64,000 bases of DNA from positions 3,348,001-3,412,000 of the forward strand of contig NZ_LR134477.1 in NCBI RefSeq assembly GCF_900637975.1, in the 5' to 3' direction. The DNA comes from Actinomyces viscosus (GTDB lineage Bacteria; Actinomycetota; Actinomycetes; Actinomycetales; Actinomycetaceae). Below, piece by piece: positions 43,166 to 54,086 of this stretch; position 1 is the first letter of the stretch; every line of letters begins with the position of its first letter. A program made the position numbers and the translations under genes. The notes beneath the pieces were generated by a model that was given only the letters and a program-made list of their open reading frames with translations, made no database searches and was not told where the DNA came from.

Positions 43166-43855
43166 ATGACCAAGCGCTCCAAGGCCTACCGCGCCGCGGC
43201 TGAGAAGATCCAGTCCGGAGTCCTCTACACCCCGGCCGAGGCCATTCACCTGGCCAAGTCCACCTCCGTCACCAAGTTCGACGCCACCGTGGACGTCGTC
43301 TTCCGCCTGGGCGTCGACCCCCGCAAGGCGGACCAGATGGTCCGCGGCACCGTGTCCCTGCCGCACGGTACCGGTAAGACCGCCCGCGTCGTCGTCTTCG
43401 CCCAGGGTGAGCGGGCCGAGCAGGCCCTCGCCGCCGGCGCGGACGAGGTCGGTGGCGACGAGCTGATCGAGAAGGTCGCAGGCGGCTACACGGACTTCGA
43501 CGCCGCCGTGGCCACCCCCGACCTCATGGGCAAGGTCGGCCGCCTGGGCCGCGTCCTGGGCCCCCGCGGCCTCATGCCCAACCCCCGCACCGGCACCGTG
43601 ACGATGGACGTGGCCAAGGCCGTCTCCGACATCAAGGGCGGCCGTATCGAGTTCCGCGTGGACCGCGCCTCGAACCTCCACTTCATCATCGGCAAGGTCT
43701 CCTTCTCCGAGGAGCAGCTGGAGAACAACTTCCAGGCCGCCCTGGAGGAGGTCCTGCGCCTCAAGCCCTCGACCTCGAAGGGCCGCTACATCCTCAAGGC
43801 CACCATGACCACCACCATGGGCCCCGGCATCCCGCTGGACGTCACCAAGGCCTGA
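43166..43855 (+). CDS. rplA: 50S ribosomal protein L1
   Basis: The 229-residue protein of the L1 stalk is also the usual autoregulator of the rplKA operon. Signature [21 protein letters not shown] and the terminal [13 protein letters not shown] are clear. AAGGAGAAG precedes the ATG. A strong hairpin follows the stop. The usual next genes rplJ-rplL are not here. Confidence 0.99.
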   Translation: MTKRSKAYRAAAEKIQSGVLYTPAEAIHLAKSTSVTKFDATVDVVFRLGVDPRKADQMVRGTVSLPHGTGKTARVVVFAQGERAEQALAAGADEVGGDELIEKVAGGYTDFDAAVATPDLMGKVGRLGRVLGPRGLMPNPRTGTVTMDVAKAVSDIKGGRIEFRVDRASNLHFIIGKVSFSEEQLENNFQAALEEVLRLKPSTSKGRYILKATMTTTMGPGIPLDVTKA

Positions 43856-43872
43856 GGGCTTTCTCCTTCACG

Positions 43873-43915
43873 ACGGCGTCGGCCGCCTCCTCACGTGGGA
43901 GGCGGCCGACGCCGT
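43873..43915 (+). terminator. Terminator of the nusG-rplKA transcript
   Basis: A perfect 18-bp GC-rich stem (43873-43890 with 43898-43915) with a 7-base loop lies 17 bp after the rplA stop. Confidence 0.85.
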
Positions 43916-43937
43916 TCCGTGCCTGTGCTCTACCCGA

Positions 43938-44121
43938 GTGCATGGGCAGTGCCCGGGGCCTACCCAGTGGCTGCACGGGCTCTCCACGGGGGCATCTGCC
44001 CATGGTCCGCTGGGTGCCTTGCTCAGTACGGTGCAGACATCGGTGGAACGGGAGCCGGGGGAGTGGAAGAAGCCGACCGTCCTCGTCCTTGTCTCTCCCT
44101 CTCGCAAGGACGAGGACGGTC
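43938..44121 (+). ncRNA. Possible structured RNA ending in an intrinsic terminator
   Basis: The terminator GACCGTCCTCGTCCTTG / complement (44075-44091 with 44105-44121, 17 bp, then TTT) has no protein gene in front of it on its strand. The 130 bp upstream contain several complementary stretches, e.g. CATGGGCAG with CTGCCCATG and ACCCAGTGG with CCGCTGGGT. This could be a small RNA or leader remnant. No known family is recognised. On the minus strand the same hairpin could end the membrane protein gene at 44186. Confidence 0.35.
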
Positions 44122-44185
44122 TTTCCCCGTCAAGGGGTGCAAGGACGCCTCGGAGGAGAACGAGGCTCGAAGGTGGGGTTCCCGG

Positions 44186-44602
44186 CTACCGCACCAGTCG
44201 TCTTACAACCCAGCCCACAATAGTTCCCGCCGCCGCGGAGAACGAGCTGAAAATGATGATTGAGAAAATCAGCTGATTATAGTTTGGTATGCTAGAGGGC
44301 ATTGAAATGATGGATATGATGATTGTGATGATGGGAGGTGCTGGAAATGAGGATGCACAGTGCATCAGGAATTTTCTTGACAGACTTCGAGGAAGTGTGA
44401 GCGAGCCTGCAAGAGATGCAGTGAAGGGGATGAGTGCGCCGATGAGTACTTGGACCTGAATCCCTATTCCTGAGGTCAGGGAGTCGGGAGCCTTCCTCAA
44501 CACGAATACTGTCACCAGATAGACGACGGTGCTGATCGTCCAGGCTATCGCTAGAGATCGTAGTGTGCTTCCATTGCGGTTGTTGTAGGAGTGTTCAGTC
44601 AT
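44186..44602 (-). CDS. Small four-helix membrane protein
   Basis: This 138-residue protein (start MTEHSYNNRNGS at 44602) has four hydrophobic segments (AWTISTVVYLVTVFVL; IQVQVLIGALIPFTASLAG; PIITIIISIISM; LIFSIIIFSSFSAAAGTIVGWVV) and many Ile/Ser codons of lower GC than the neighbourhood. The start overlaps the upstream stop by 8 bases (ATGACTGA). An in-frame ATG at 44614 is an alternative. No family is recognised. It is the last gene of a three-gene minus-strand unit behind the OmpA-domain lipoprotein. Confidence 0.65.
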   Translation of the reverse strand: MTEHSYNNRNGSTLRSLAIAWTISTVVYLVTVFVLRKAPDSLTSGIGIQVQVLIGALIPFTASLAGSLTLPRSLSRKFLMHCASSFPAPPIITIIISIISMPSSIPNYNQLIFSIIIFSSFSAAAGTIVGWVVRRLVR

Positions 44603-44946
44603 GACGAACCTCAATTCCAGATGCTACTGTTTTCAGGGTGTCTTCCGTGATGCCTGGGCCGGTCAGGTCGATAATCGCTATCTCAGGTTCTCCGTCATCC
44701 TGACCGACGAAGGCGAAGTCTGAGATGCGGCTGTCTTCGGAGTAGTTCGTTTCGCGGTAGTCCATGCGGAACGGTTGGTCAGGGCGTCCCTTGATCCTGC
44801 GTGGAGAGTTGTTGATTCCGGTTGCTGTGCCGTCGCCAAAAATCTCAGTTGCGGTTAAGAACATGGCTAGGCTTTTGGTGTCGTCCTCCGGTTGCTAGCA
44901 GTGTCGTTACCACTGTTCCATAGGAAAGAAAGGATCGGCGCAACAT
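44595..44946 (-). pseudogene. Small secreted-type protein, apparently frameshifted
   Basis: An ATG at 44946 with AGAGGA eight bases upstream begins MLRRSFLSYGTVVTTLLATG, a signal-peptide-like start. That frame then runs only to RHQKPSHVLNRN and stops. The adjacent frame reads EDDTKSLAMFLTATEIFGDGT... to the stop at 44595. The two may be one gene broken near 44890. Otherwise the downstream frame starts by itself at ATG 44864 (89 residues). No family is recognised. It lies 17 bp behind the OmpA-domain gene and overlaps the membrane protein gene. Confidence 0.5.
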
Positions 44947-44962
44947 TTCTCTTCCTCTTGTC

Positions 44963-46589
44963 TCAGCCGTTCTTGACGGGGATGTCGGTGAGGCGGAAGG
45001 CGTAGGAGCCGTCGCTCCAGCCCTGGTGGTCGAGGATGACGGTGTCACCGCCGGGGTCTGGCCAGACGACGCAGATAGTGGTGACCGCTTTTCCTTTGAT
45101 GCGGTTGCTGATGTCCAGCTCGGTGAGGGGGATATGGGCATCGATGTCCACCTGGCGATAGTCCGCGGGGAAGAGCCGGTCACTGCCCGAGATAAGGGTC
45201 AGTCCATCAGTGGCGAATGTGGTGGAGCCGACGCTGTTGGTTTCATCGCGCTGGTTACTGGAGATGTTCTCCGTATCTCCTAGCAGTGTTCCGAGGCTGC
45301 CGCCTGTGTGGCCTTGTTCGACGGTGCAGGTAAGGGTTCCCAAGAGGTAGCCGCCGGTGCGGATGACCTGGTCCAAAGCGATAGTGGCCATGCTGTTGGA
45401 GTCGCTGGCTCGTTCGGTCATCACGGAGACTCCTTCGGAGCCTTTGGCGACCTGGCCTTTGGGGGCGGGCAGTGAGGCGTTGCTCGTGGGTCGGGCCGAC
45501 GGCGTCGTTGTGGCGGTGTTGCCAGCACTGGTGGCACCGCCGGTGGGGGTGAGGGTGATCTCGACGCGTCGGTTGGCGGCTCGCGCCTCGTCGGTGGTGT
45601 CCTTGACCTTGGGCTCGGACTCGCCCTTGCCGGTGGCGGTTGTCGTCCACTTGTCGAGGCTGGTGAGCTGCTCGAGGCGGGTCTTGACGGCGTTGGCGCG
45701 TTTCTCGGACAGGGTCTGGTTGTAGGCGTCGTCCTGGATGTCGTCGGTGTGGCCCACGATGGTCAGGGTCCCGCCGTCGGGGTACTGGTTGAGCTGTCCG
45801 GCCACGGTCTGCAGCTGCGCCTCGGCACCTGGGGCCAGGTCGGCGGAGTCCGAGGCGAAGGTGACGTCACTGGCCAGGGTGACAGTGACATCCTTGCCGC
45901 CGGCTTTGGTGCTGGTGGAGTCGTCCAGGGCCCGGGTGTAGCGCTCAATGGCGACGGGTTCGGCGAGCTCGGTGGCGGCGGCGGGGTACTTGTCGAGCTC
46001 GGTCTGGGCGGTGTCCAGGTTGATGCTGGCTTTCTTGGCGGCCTCAGCCTCGAGGACCGAGACGGTGGTGAAGCCGGCCATCGGGACGTAGACGGTGACG
46101 GTGTCGGTGTCGACCTTGCCGAAGGACAGGTAGGAGGTGACCTTCTCGCCAGGAGTCACCCCCAGGAATTGGCCGCTGCCGTCGGTGGCACTCCATACAC
46201 GCCCTGAGCCCAGGTCGAGGAGTTTGGCCCCGGAGGCGCCGGCGCCGGGACGATAGATGGACGGGGTCCCTAAGTAGCTCGAGAGGTTGAGCTTGTTGGC
46301 GTTGTCACTGAAAGCCGTTGCGTTGATGTCGTCGACGGAGGCGTCGTCGGACGCGCGGGTCAGCTCCAGGGCCAGGATCGAGGTGGTCTCGTCCTTGCGT
46401 ATCACCGGGGAGACCCGCACTGCCACCTTGTGCCCCATGACGTGAGCGTCAAGCTCCTGCCAGTCCGTGCTACCCGCCTTGGCCTTAGCGGTTCCGCTGC
46501 TCCTGGCTGAGGCCGAAGCGCCTGGCGACGACGCGGATCCACCCTTGTCCCTCGACCACCCGGGAACCTTGCACCCCGCCAGCAGCGGC
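44963..46589 (-). pseudogene. OmpA-domain lipoprotein, 3' part, split by ISAs1
   Basis: This fragment reads AGCKVPGWSRDKGGS... (lipobox cysteine at the start) and then a roughly 270-residue N-terminal domain. An OmpA/Pal-like peptidoglycan-binding domain follows (VTFASDSADLAPGAEAQL ... IVGHTDDIQDDAYNQTLSEKRANAVKTRLEQL ... ANRRVEITL), and a C-terminal roughly 150-residue domain ends PVKNG. Joined to 47885-47979 through one copy of the target repeat, it makes a single 573-residue frame. The insertion cuts exactly between the signal peptide and its lipobox. A stray in-IS start could give a cytosolic product, but not an exported one. Confidence 0.8.
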
Positions 46590-47874
46590 CAGGGGGTCGG
46601 CAAAGTCGGTTTAGGTGGGGGTTTGGGTGAGTAGTCTGATGGCTCGTTTGGGTTGTCGTGACAGGGATCTGGTGGTGCTGGCGATGGAGGTGCCGGTGCC
46701 GTGGAAGAGTCGGATGAGGCTGATGGCCAGGTTACGCAGGGTGGCCATGACCTGTGGGCCGTTGCCGATGCGCAGCTGGTGGCGGTCCTCATCGAAGACC
46801 ACGTCCCTGACCCAGTGAAGTCGGTTCTCGATTCCCCAGCGCCCTTGGACCCAGGCCGCGACGACCTCGGGCTGGGCATCGGTCATAGGGAGGGAGCAGA
46901 TCAGGTAGACCACCTCAACATGCTTCCTGCTCTTGATGGTCCTGGTGCGTCGGAGCTGGACCACCTGCGCAGCCCCGGGGAAGTCCACCCAGGCGGGAGC
47001 CTCAATCGCCTTGGCAGCGCGCCGCACCCGCCGACCGTGACCGGCATCGACGCTTGAGACGGACGGGACACTCTTCCAGGGCAGCGCCTTGAGCGTCCTG
47101 CGAAGGGTCTTCTGGTTGCCCTTGACCGTCAGCACGTAGTGACCACCACGCCGGGTGATCCACCGGGCTGTGCCTGTCTGGGTGTGCATCGCATCGGCGC
47201 TCACCACCACCCCTTCCAGGTCCAAGGGTTCGAGAAGCTCCCTGAGCGCGGGGATCTCGTTGGACTTGCCTGCCACTCGCTGCTGGGTCGGTACGGCGCC
47301 GGTGGCGTGGTCCAAGGCGGCCAGGAGGTGCGGCGCTGGGTCCTTGCTGGTGCGGGCGCCGCGCATGGTCTTGCCGTCCACGGCGATCACTGTGCGGCCG
47401 TTGATGGTGCCGGTACGCGTGCACAACCATGACCTCAGGTGGGCGTCAACGTCAGCGGGGTCCAGGTCCTGCAGGACTCGGCGGATGGTCGACTCTGAGG
47501 GCAGGGCCTGGCCCGCCGCTAGTCCCAGGGCCTCCAGGTCGGCGCTGGTCAGGTCGGTGGTGTGCTCCCATATCGCCGTCAGGCTGCGACAGCCGGCCAG
47601 CACCCCGGTCACGGCCAGGGACAGGACCGTAGACAGGTTATGACGCACGCCCCGACGGTCCCTGGGATCAGCCACGTTCCTGAGAACCTGGACCAGGGGC
47701 CGGCGCGACAAGGCGGTCGTGGTGGAAGATGACATCGGCGCGGGCTCCCAGGACGAAGGGATTGATTAGACACCACTCATCGTCCCTGCGGGGCCCGCGC
47801 CCCCGTCCTAGCGACACACCACCCCCGTCAAAACGGCTCAGACACCCCCACCCACCAACTTTGCCGCCCCCCTG
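46590..47874 (-). mobile_element. ISAs1-family insertion sequence, copy 2
   Basis: The element is 1285 bp. The terminal inverted repeats (46590-46609 and 47855-47874) match at 18 of 20 bases. It is flanked by the 10-bp duplication CAGCAGCGGC (46580-46589 and 47875-47884). It is related to copy 1 at 2922 but clearly diverged, so the two are not a recent transposition pair. Confidence 0.93.
46611..47735 (-). CDS. ISAs1-family transposase (intact)
   Basis: The 374-residue DDE transposase has an N-terminal DUF-type domain (SSTTTALSRRPLVQVLRNVADPRDRRGVRHNLSTVLSLAVTGVLAGCRS). The catalytic acids are in AVDGKTMRGA, VVVSADAMHTQTG and WGIENRLHWVRDVVFDEDRHQ. No frameshift is seen, in contrast to copy 1, so this copy may mobilise both elements. 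Confidence 0.94.
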   Translation of the reverse strand: MSSSTTTALSRRPLVQVLRNVADPRDRRGVRHNLSTVLSLAVTGVLAGCRSLTAIWEHTTDLTSADLEALGLAAGQALPSESTIRRVLQDLDPADVDAHLRSWLCTRTGTINGRTVIAVDGKTMRGARTSKDPAPHLLAALDHATGAVPTQQRVAGKSNEIPALRELLEPLDLEGVVVSADAMHTQTGTARWITRRGGHYVLTVKGNQKTLRRTLKALPWKSVPSVSSVDAGHGRRVRRAAKAIEAPAWVDFPGAAQVVQLRRTRTIKSRKHVEVVYLICSLPMTDAQPEVVAAWVQGRWGIENRLHWVRDVVFDEDRHQLRIGNGPQVMATLRNLAISLIRLFHGTGTSIASTTRSLSRQPKRAIRLLTQTPT

Positions 47875-47979
47875 CAGCAGCGGCAACCCCACACCAGCCA
47901 GAGCCGACAGCGCGACGAAGGACCGACGGGACGTCGTCGTCGAAGGAACGCGTAGTGAATGCTGAAATGCTGATGTCAC
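47875..47979 (-). pseudogene. Signal-peptide fragment of the split OmpA-domain lipoprotein
   Basis: GTG at 47979, with GGGAG seven bases upstream, begins MTSAFQHSLRVPSTTT and then SRRSFVALSALAGVGLPLL, where the target repeat and the IS begin. With the downstream AGC it forms a lipoprotein signal. The S-R-R-x-F-V pattern indicates export by the Tat route. It is divergent from the lipoprotein gene at 48255. Confidence 0.75.
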
Positions 47980-48254
47980 AGGAACTCCCGAGTAAGAATG
48001 CCAGAATTCTTCAAAACGGAGCGTAATCATATTGTGATTGCCGCGGCAAGGGGGGGGACTACCCATGTACTACCCATCGCTCCACGGGGAGTATCCATGT
48101 GCTCGGGGGTACCCATGGGTACCCCCGGTATATCCGTGTACTACACGCTGTCTCCCCGTGGGAGCCTCCCCATTTCTCGTGTGAGTGAGCCTGCTTAAGG
48201 TTTTGTTATCCCTCAGGTCGAGGTGGTCTGAGCAGTAGCAATGGAGGTCCCATC
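47980..48254. promoter_or_regulatory. Divergent promoter region rich in palindromes
   Basis: This 275-bp region lies between the two divergent OmpA-type units. A perfect 22-bp palindrome (48105-48126, centred on CCATGG) is flanked by repeats of the pattern TA(C/T)CC(A/G)TG. A larger imperfect inverted repeat pairs GCTCCACGGGGAG (48079-48091) with CTCCCCGTGGGAGC (48152-48165). These may be operator sites or an attenuator. No gene is seen inside. Confidence 0.6.
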
Positions 48255-48860
48255 ATGATGAGTGTTTCTCAGCGAGTCCTGGCCGTTGTCAGCGCCGTCG
48301 GGCTGACGGCTACCTTGGCATCCTGCCAGTTGGGAGGTGGATCGGACTCGAAGGAGGCGGGTGCATCGACGTCGGCATCTGCGCCGAAGTCAGCGCAGGC
48401 CGGGGGGAGTGGTGATGGAGCGGCCAATGGGTCGAATACCACCAGCATTGATGGTAAACCTGGCACTGTCGCCCTGAACTCCGTCTCCGGTACGGGGACG
48501 ACGGTGACTGTCATGTTCTCCGTGACGAATAATGACAAGAACAATGACATGTGGATCTATGACTCATTCTCCGACGGAGATGACTCGGTTCCTCAGCCCA
48601 GCGGAAAGGCGAGTCCAGGAGGGAGTACGAACAACGCCGACGGCCTGACGCTTATTGAGCCGTCCTCCTCGAACGTCTACCGTGTCTCCTACGATTCCCA
48701 AGGGGGTTGCCTGTGCTCCAGCGACCTCGCGGAATACGTGAAACCCGGTCAGACGATCGCGCTCCAGGCGACCTTCTCCGGTGTTCCGGCAGATGTCAAG
48801 AGTGTCACCGTCACCATTCCGAACGGCGGAACCTTCAATAACGTGGCGGTGTCCCGATGA
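48255..48860 (+). CDS. Secreted lipoprotein of unknown function
   Basis: The 201-residue lipoprotein has the signal MMSVSQRVLAVVSAVGLTATLASC with lipobox LASC. A Ser/Ala/Gly linker follows. A beta-rich domain (about 70-200; TVALNSVSGTGTTVTVMFSVTNNDKNNDMWIY ... VKPGQTIALQATFSGVP) resembles immunoglobulin-like DUF4352-type domains. GGAGG precedes the ATG; a second ATG is at 48258. Its stop overlaps the OmpA-domain gene start (ATGA), so the two probably act together at the cell envelope. Confidence 0.8.
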   Translation: MMSVSQRVLAVVSAVGLTATLASCQLGGGSDSKEAGASTSASAPKSAQAGGSGDGAANGSNTTSIDGKPGTVALNSVSGTGTTVTVMFSVTNNDKNNDMWIYDSFSDGDDSVPQPSGKASPGGSTNNADGLTLIEPSSSNVYRVSYDSQGGCLCSSDLAEYVKPGQTIALQATFSGVPADVKSVTVTIPNGGTFNNVAVSR

Positions 48861-49543
48861 GACAGCGAAGGCTTCGTACAACCTGGACGACGAATGCGAA
48901 GTGCCTCCGTCGGGCTGGGACGCGGGCGGCGATGGCTGCCGCAGTGAGCGCTGCAGCGTGGTCGGTTTCTGTCGGGGCTACCGCTCTGCCTATGGCACCA
49001 CAGGAAGACCATCCGGTGGCGGCTGCGACCAAGAGCGCCACGGCCGAGCCGACAACGATCGTCAAGCAGCCCGCCAGTGCCGGTCCGGGCAATCCCCGGG
49101 TGGTTCAGCCCGTGGACCGGGTTGTCACTCCCGTGTCGCGATCGAGCAGCTCGGACAGTGCGGTCACCTACTCCTCGGACGGTCAGACGACCGTGGCCTC
49201 ACTGTCCGGTGACGTCACCTTCGACGTCGACTCAGCCACCCTGACCGACCGCGCCAAGCAGGTGCTCGATGAGATCGTTACCCGTTGGAACGGCAAGCCG
49301 CCGGCCACCGTCACCGTGGTGGGTCACACCGACTCCGTGGCCGACGACGCCTACAACCAGACGCTCTCCGAGCAGCGGGCCAAGGCCGTGGCGGACTACC
49401 TGACCTCCAAGGTGGCGTCGTTGAACGTGCAGTCCTCCGGGAAGGGGGAGAGCGAGCCGGTGGCCTCCGAGACGAATCCGGACGGCAGCGTCAATGAGGC
49501 CGGCAAGGCCGCCAACCGCCACGTGGACGTGCGCTGGGGGTGA
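48857..49543 (+). CDS. Secreted OmpA-domain protein
   Basis: The 228-residue protein has a signal-peptide-like N-terminus (AAMAAAVSAAAWSVSVGATALP), a Pro/Ser/Thr linker and a C-terminal OmpA-like domain. That domain includes VTFDVDSATLTDRAKQVLDEI, VTVVGHTDSVADDAYNQTLSEQRAKAVADYL, SGKGESEP and KAANRHVDVRW. Such domains bind peptidoglycan, so in this Gram-positive the protein is presumably held in the wall. Its domain is similar to that of the split gene at 44963. Confidence 0.88.
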   Translation: MRQRRLRTTWTTNAKCLRRAGTRAAMAAAVSAAAWSVSVGATALPMAPQEDHPVAAATKSATAEPTTIVKQPASAGPGNPRVVQPVDRVVTPVSRSSSSDSAVTYSSDGQTTVASLSGDVTFDVDSATLTDRAKQVLDEIVTRWNGKPPATVTVVGHTDSVADDAYNQTLSEQRAKAVADYLTSKVASLNVQSSGKGESEPVASETNPDGSVNEAGKAANRHVDVRWG

Positions 49544-49628
49544 GGGTGACGATGTCGACCTGGGGCGGTCGGCGGGGTTCGGTCTGAAGGGCGATGAGGA
49601 TCCGGGCGGGCTGTAGGCGGACCCGGGA

Positions 49629-50390
49629 TCACGCAATCGCCGCCGGCCAGACCAGGAACGCACCGGCGATGAGGTAGGGCCCGTAGGCGATCGAGTCCTT
49701 GCGAGTCACTCGTCCGGTGATGAGGAGGGCGAAGGCGACGATCCCGGCGATAAGGATGCCTGTGATGAATCCGTAGGCGAGCGCCCAGGGGCTGTGCCAG
49801 CCCAGCCACAGCCCGATGACGGCGCAGAGCTTGACATCGCCCATCCCCATGCCGGTGCCGATGAGGGCCAGCGTCAGGCTGATACCGCCGGCTGCCGCCG
49901 CCAGCAGCAGGGCGCGACCGGCGGCGTGAATGGTCTCAGGTCGCCAGATCGCGACGACTGCTCCGCACGTGAGCAGCCAGGCCGTGACCGAGCCCAGAAT
50001 CCGGTTGGGCAGCAGGTGGGCGACGCTGTCGGCACTGGCTGCGCACCCCAGGAGCGCATAGGCCGGAAGGGCGACGACTGTTGGACCGATGGCGTTGGCC
50101 CGTAAGCCCCACCACACGGGCCAGCAGCACACGGCCAGGGCCACGAGGGCCTGGGGTCTGCTCTCCAGCAGACCGGGGTGCTTCAGTGCCCGAGGTGCCG
50201 GACGTGCCTGCGGCTCCTCGCCGTCGGCGTCATTCGAAGGAGTGGTGGGGTCGTCGGCTGCGGGACGCCTGACATAGCTCCTGGTCCACGTCGATACCGG
50301 CCCCGCGATGAGTGCGACGGAGACTGCGGCCATCGCGGACATCACTGCCACCATCGCAAGCGGCCAGGACTGGATCGCTGAGACCGACAT
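49629..50390 (-). CDS. A24-family prepilin peptidase
   Basis: The 253-residue membrane aspartyl protease has the two catalytic contexts SADSVAHLLPNRI and GTGMGMGDVKL (GxGDxKL). It lacks the N-terminal methyltransferase domain of PilD/ComC-type enzymes and instead starts with one helix and a roughly 60-residue hydrophilic stretch. Such short forms process type IV-like or Flp/Tad prepilins. No pilin substrate or assembly gene lies nearby in this window. Confidence 0.85.
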   Translation of the reverse strand: MSVSAIQSWPLAMVAVMSAMAAVSVALIAGPVSTWTRSYVRRPAADDPTTPSNDADGEEPQARPAPRALKHPGLLESRPQALVALAVCCWPVWWGLRANAIGPTVVALPAYALLGCAASADSVAHLLPNRILGSVTAWLLTCGAVVAIWRPETIHAAGRALLLAAAAGGISLTLALIGTGMGMGDVKLCAVIGLWLGWHSPWALAYGFITGILIAGIVAFALLITGRVTRKDSIAYGPYLIAGAFLVWPAAIA

Positions 50391-50855
50391 CGGAGAGCCT
50401 TTCGACGTGCGGGCGGTGAGGCGGTGAGGGGCCGAGGCTGCGATGATTGTCCATCATCCTTTCCCCGCAGGTTCCGTGTTGCGGGCGCGGATGTGGGCGT
50501 GTCCAGCACCACGCCGTCACCTCGCCACCCTCCCTGGCGCGGGCCCGTAACGAGAAGGTAGCCTGGCGGACGGTGCCCGCTGGCGGGTCACCGCATCTCC
50601 ATTCCGTTCCCAGCGACGTTGGCTCCGGCCCGGGCCCTCACGACCTGCCCGGCTCGACATCGTGACGCGGGTCTGCCGCGGCGGGAACCGACGGGCCCCT
50701 GACTGCGGGGCTCCGGACGTCGCATCGGGCATGCCCCGAGTCCTCGGCGGGCCGGCCCTCTCCGCGGTGGCGTGCGCCGTCGAGCCACCGATGGGGGAGC
50801 GGCCCGGCACGCAGGCAGCAGCCAGATACAGACACGTCCCCATGGAGAATGAGTA
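50391..50855. other. Gap upstream of rpsL
   Basis: This 465-bp gap contains no supported gene. It must hold the promoters of the divergent prepilin peptidase and of the rpsL-tuf operon. I see no canonical -35/-10 pair. Confidence 0.5.
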
Positions 50856-51230
50856 GTGCCTACCATTCAGCAACTGGTCCGCAAGGGCCGCTCAACGAAG
50901 CGCTCCGCGTCCAAGACGCCGGCGCTCAAGGCCAGTCCGCAGCGCCGTGGCGTGTGCACCCGCGTGTACACCACGACCCCCAAGAAGCCGAACTCCGCCC
51001 TTCGTAAGGTCGCCCGTGTGCGCCTGTCCACCGGTATCGAGGTCACGGCCTACATCCCCGGTGAGGGCCACAACCTGCAGGAGCACTCCATCGTGCTCGT
51101 GCGCGGTGGTCGTGTGAAGGACCTTCCCGGTGTCCGCTACCACATCGTGCGCGGCGCCCTCGACACCCAGGGTGTCAAGGGCCGCCAGCAGGCACGTTCC
51201 AAGTACGGCGCCAAGAAGGAGAAGAAGTAA
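50856..51230 (+). CDS. rpsL: 30S ribosomal protein S12
   Basis: The 124-residue decoding-centre protein has a GTG start. It carries [18 protein letters not shown] and [13 protein letters not shown]. The lysines at the two classical streptomycin-resistance positions are the sensitive type. It is the first gene of the str operon and overlaps rpsG by one base (TAATG). Confidence 0.99.
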   Translation: MPTIQQLVRKGRSTKRSASKTPALKASPQRRGVCTRVYTTTPKKPNSALRKVARVRLSTGIEVTAYIPGEGHNLQEHSIVLVRGGRVKDLPGVRYHIVRGALDTQGVKGRQQARSKYGAKKEKK

Positions 51231-51700
51231 TGCCTCGTAAGGGTCCCGCACCCAAGCGCCCGCTCGTCGTCGACCCCGTCTACGGCTCGCCGGTCGTCAC
51301 CCAGCTCGTCAACCGCGTCCTGCTGGACGGCAAGAAGTCCACCGCCGAGCGCATCGTCTACGGCGCTCTGGAGGGCGTTCGCTCCAAGACGGACCAGGAC
51401 CCGGTCTCGGTCCTCAAGCGCGCGCTGGACAACATCCGCCCCGCCCTGGAGGTCCGTTCCCGCCGCGTGGGTGGCGCCACCTACCAGGTGCCCGTCGAGG
51501 TTCGCCCCGGCCGCGCCACCACCCTGGCCCTGCGCTGGCTCGTGGACTTCTCCCGCCAGCGCCGCGAGAACACGATGACCGAGCGCCTCATGAACGAGAT
51601 CCTCGACGCCTCCAACGGCCTGGGCGCCGCGGTCAAGCGCCGCGAGGACATGCACCGCATGGCCGAGTCCAACAAGGCCTTCGCCCACTACCGCTGGTAA
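51230..51700 (+). CDS. rpsG: 30S ribosomal protein S7
   Basis: The 156-residue primary 16S rRNA-binding protein of the small-subunit head starts [20 protein letters not shown] and ends [13 protein letters not shown]. It also usually serves as the operon's translational regulator. It is tightly coupled to rpsL. Confidence 0.99.
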   Translation: MPRKGPAPKRPLVVDPVYGSPVVTQLVNRVLLDGKKSTAERIVYGALEGVRSKTDQDPVSVLKRALDNIRPALEVRSRRVGGATYQVPVEVRPGRATTLALRWLVDFSRQRRENTMTERLMNEILDASNGLGAAVKRREDMHRMAESNKAFAHYRW

Positions 51701-51745
51701 TGCCGGTAGCAGCTCCGTACCCCACACGAACGAAGGACACCACAA

Positions 51746-53887
<2,142 letters not shown>

Positions 53888-53897
53888 CGCCCGCGCA

Positions 53898-53940
53898 CCG
53901 GGGCCCGGCTGCGGCTGCACGCAACCGTGGCGGGCCCCGG
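53898..53940 (+). terminator. Hairpin in the fusA-tuf gap
   Basis: CCGGGGCCC (53898-53906) pairs with GGGCCCCGG (53932-53940). The position 11 bp after fusA suggests partial termination before the separately promoted tuf. A smaller CTAGCA/TGCTAG hairpin lies nearer tuf, around 54027-54042. Confidence 0.6.
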
Positions 53941-54086
53941 CCCGGCGGCGCCCCTGCGCGCCGGCGGGACCCAGTTCAGTAAGATTTCCAACATCCACCA
54001 GTAGAGACTCTCGACGCCCGGACGGCTAGCATGTGTGCTAGTCGAATCCCGACGAAGAGAACTACCCGAGTCCCAGGAGGACACCA

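Noticed and set aside
43938..44276. A 112-codon plus-strand frame behind rplA
   Set aside because: It crosses a strong terminator stem, has no ribosome site and shows no protein-like pattern.
44963..46879. A 638-codon frame from inside the IS into the OmpA-domain gene
   Set aside because: The leading roughly 95 residues are out-of-frame IS. The true 5' end is at 47979.
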